Source of the DNA: Sphingomonas lacusdianchii
GTDB lineage: Bacteria > Pseudomonadota > Alphaproteobacteria > Sphingomonadales > Sphingomonadaceae
Direction of reading: 5' to 3'
NCBI RefSeq assembly: GCF_022664395.1
Contig: NZ_JAKRET010000007.1
Coordinates: 1-64,000, forward strand
DNA: 64,000 nucleotides
The notes beneath the pieces were generated by a model, which searched no databases, had not been told where the DNA came from, and was given only the letters and a program-made list of their open reading frames with translations. This document shows, in pieces, positions 62,133 to 64,000 of the stretch; position 1 is the first letter of the stretch, and each line of letters opens with the position of its first letter. The translations under genes were made by a program, and so were the position numbers.

Positions 62133-64000
62133 ATGGCCGCGCCGGATGACGCGGCCCTTCCTCCCGCGCCGGGGCTGACGCTCCAGCGGCTGCGGCTGAG
62201 CGGGTTCAAAAGCTTCGTCGACCCCGCCGATCTGGTGATCGAGGCGGGGCTGACCGGCGTCGTCGGCCCCAATGGCTGCGGCAAGTCGAACCTGCTCGAA
62301 GCGTTGCGCTGGACCATGGGCGAGAACAGCGCCAAGTCGCTGCGCGGCGCGGGGATGGACGACGTCATCTTCGCCGGCACCGCGACGCGACCGCAGCGCG
62401 ATTTCGCCGAAGTCGCGATCCTTGCCGAAGACGCGAATGGCGACGAGGTCGAGATCGTCCGCCGGATCGAGCGCGGTGCCGGTTCCGCCTATCGCATCAA
62501 CGGTCGCGACGTCCGTGCCAGGGACGTGTCGCTGCTGTTCGCCGATGCCGCCACCGGCGCGCATTCGCCCGCGCTGGTCAGCCAGAACCGGATCGGCGCG
62601 GTCATCGCCGCGCGCCCCGCCGAACGCCGCGCGATGCTGGAGGAAGCCGCCGGCATCGCCGGGCTGCACGTCCGGCGCAAGGATGCCGAAGGCAAGCTCC
62701 GCGCCACCGAGGCCAATCTCGAACGCTTGGCCGAGATCGCGCAGGAACAGGATGCGCGCGCCGCGACGCTCCGGCGGCAGGCACGGGTCGCGACACGGTA
62801 TCGCGAACTGACCGATGCGATCCGGGTGGCGGAGGCGCGGGCAATCTATGCCCGCTGGCGCGACGCGGTCGCCGCGGCCGAAGCCGCCACTACCGAAGCC
62901 AAGACCGCCGAGGCGCTGGTCACCAGTCACGCCGGGATGCAGGGTCGGACCGCCGGCGACCTGTCGGCGGCGACCCAGGCGCTGGCGACGGCCCGCGCCG
63001 ATGCCGAACGCCTGCGCCAGCAGTTGAGCGACGTCGGCCATGCCCGCGAGCGGGTACAGGCGCAGGCCAATGCCGCGACGCGGCGGCTGGCCGACCTGAC
63101 CGCACAGACCGCACGCCTGACCGAAGATCGCGCGCGCGAAGCGGCGCTGGCCGGCGACGCCGAAACCGCGCTCGCCCGGCTCGACGCCGAACGCGCGCAA
63201 CTTGCCGACGCGCTGGCCGACGCCACCGCGCGCCTGCCGCTGCTCGATGCGGCACTGGACGCGGCAACCCGTGCTGCCGCCCTTGCCGACGCCGCCCATG
63301 CCGAGGCGCTGGCCGCACAGGCCGCCGAACTGGCCGAAGCGCGCGTCGCCACCGCCGCCCACGATGCCGCCCGCGCGCGACTCGACCGGGCCCGGCGTGA
63401 AGAAGCACGGCTGCTCGCCGAGCAATCTACCCTGTCTGCGGTCGCGCCGCTGGTCGCCGAACGTACGGCCGCAGCCGAACGGCGCGCGGCGGCGCTGAAC
63501 GATGCCGACACCGCCCGCGCGGCGATCGCCGCCGCCGAAGCCGCCGACCGGTCCGCCCAGGAAGCGCGCGGCCGCGCCCAGTCCGACCGCGCCGCCGCCG
63601 CCGCCGAACTCGCCGCGATCGATAGCGAGATCGCCGCGCTCGACCGCGCGCTACGGCGGACCGGGCGGGCGCGAATCATCGATTCGGTCGTAGTCGAACC
63701 GGGGTTCGAAGCGGCGCTGGCGGCGGCGTTGGGCGACGATCTCGACGCCGGCACCGATCCCGCCGACGATCGCTATTGGCGGGACGACGCGATTGCCGGC
63801 GAACAGCCCGCGGTACCGGTCGGCATCGGCCGCCTGTCGGCGCATGTCACCGCCCCGCTCCTCGCCCGGCGACTGGCGCAGATCCTGGTCGTCGAGCGCG
63901 ACGACGGCACGCCATTGGCGGTCGGACAGCGGCTGGTGACGCTCGACGGTGCGCTGCGCCGCTGGGACGGGCTGCGCAGCCGTGCTGGATCGGGAGCGGC
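62133..64000 (+). CDS. smc: Chromosome segregation protein SMC, 5' part
   Basis: The first 622 residues of SMC; the gene runs off the right edge. LQRLRLSGFKSFVDPADLVI opens the head, followed by Walker A VVGPNGCGKSNLLEALRW. Residues about 170-500 are Ala/Arg/Glu-rich coiled coil. The hinge starts near residue 507 (RIIDSVVVEPGFEAALAAAL). SMC dimers with kleisin compact and align the chromosome. The frame was followed by eye to the last base without a stop. ATG 62133 lies five bases after the preceding stop. Confidence 0.9.
   Translation, partial: MAAPDDAALPPAPGLTLQRLRLSGFKSFVDPADLVIEAGLTGVVGPNGCGKSNLLEALRWTMGENSAKSLRGAGMDDVIFAGTATRPQRDFAEVAILAEDANGDEVEIVRRIERGAGSAYRINGRDVRARDVSLLFADAATGAHSPALVSQNRIGAVIAARPAERRAMLEEAAGIAGLHVRRKDAEGKLRATEANLERLAEIAQEQDARAATLRRQARVATRYRELTDAIRVAEARAIYARWRDAVAAAEAATTEAKTAEALVTSHAGMQGRTAGDLSAATQALATARADAERLRQQLSDVGHARERVQAQANAATRRLADLTAQTARLTEDRAREAALAGDAETALARLDAERAQLADALADATARLPLLDAALDAATRAAALADAAHAEALAAQAAELAEARVATAAHDAARARLDRARREEARLLAEQSTLSAVAPLVAERTAAAERRAAALNDADTARAAIAAAEAADRSAQEARGRAQSDRAAAAAELAAIDSEIAALDRALRRTGRARIIDSVVVEPGFEAALAAALGDDLDAGTDPADDRYWRDDAIAGEQPAVPVGIGRLSAHVTAPLLARRLAQILVVERDDGTPLAVGQRLVTLDGALRRWDGLRSRAGSGA

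Noticed and set aside
1..64000. CRISPR arrays, rRNA genes, phage structural genes
   Set aside because: No regularly spaced identical repeats, no rRNA-like sequence and no phage gene motifs were seen anywhere in the window; the Cas4-like protein at 1049-2551 has no CRISPR neighbour here.

Overview
The window looks like chromosomal DNA of a yellow-pigmented sphingomonad (Sphingomonas or a close relative). The evidence is high GC, five TonB-dependent receptors, a crtY-crtI-crtB carotenoid block, a fused-subunit-A Mrp/Pha antiporter operon, the membrane-anchored cytochrome c type common in sphingomonads, and REP-like fold-back repeats between genes. Names and functions come from reading translations and motifs only; no database search was possible.

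Layout. (1) 288-3886: four tightly coupled + strand genes: a PD-(D/E)XK nuclease-like protein, a Cas4-like/DUF2779 fusion with a second exonuclease-like domain, a small membrane protein and a TerB-like membrane protein. This is the least explained part of the window and the best candidate for an undescribed (possibly defence) system. (2) 4252-16206: a glycan locus with a NagX-like acyltransferase, a GH89 alpha-N-acetylglucosaminidase, a TonB receptor, a formylglycine-generating enzyme, a Cys-type sulfatase and a divergent, frameshifted TonB receptor. (3) 16604-25249: a quinate/shikimate catabolic cluster (small HTH-like ORF, type II dehydroquinase, TonB receptor, MFS carrier, quinate/shikimate dehydrogenase, TetR regulator, 3-dehydroshikimate dehydratase) leading to protocatechuate. 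(4) 25246-32080: an ATP-dependent 5-oxoprolinase divergent from a winged-helix regulator and the membrane pair DUF969-DUF979 plus DUF2891, probably 5-oxoproline uptake and use. (5) 32127-36311: a three-gene export locus (ABC subunit with a degenerate nucleotide site, HlyD adaptor, TolC-like channel). (6) 36510-42351: mrpA(B)-C-D-E-F-G, every junction a 4-bp ATGA overlap. (7) 42907-49624: MipA/OmpV protein, DUF2141 protein, sterol-desaturase-type hydroxylase, then crtY-crtI, a LOG-family gene and crtB. (8) 49744-64000: AI-2E-family permease, siderophore-type receptor, TenI-like protein, YggS, HAD hydrolase, cytochrome c, prephenate dehydratase, NudC, serine hydrolase, MutY, DciA-like DUF721 protein, two DsbA-like thiol oxidoreductases and the 5' part of smc, which runs off the right edge.

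No rRNA, intact tRNA, CRISPR array or complete insertion sequence was seen. Many gene pairs share ATGA/GTGA/TTGA junctions, so most clusters are probably single transcripts. Intergenic spaces above 150 bp mostly hold fold-back repeats or dyad operators, listed below.
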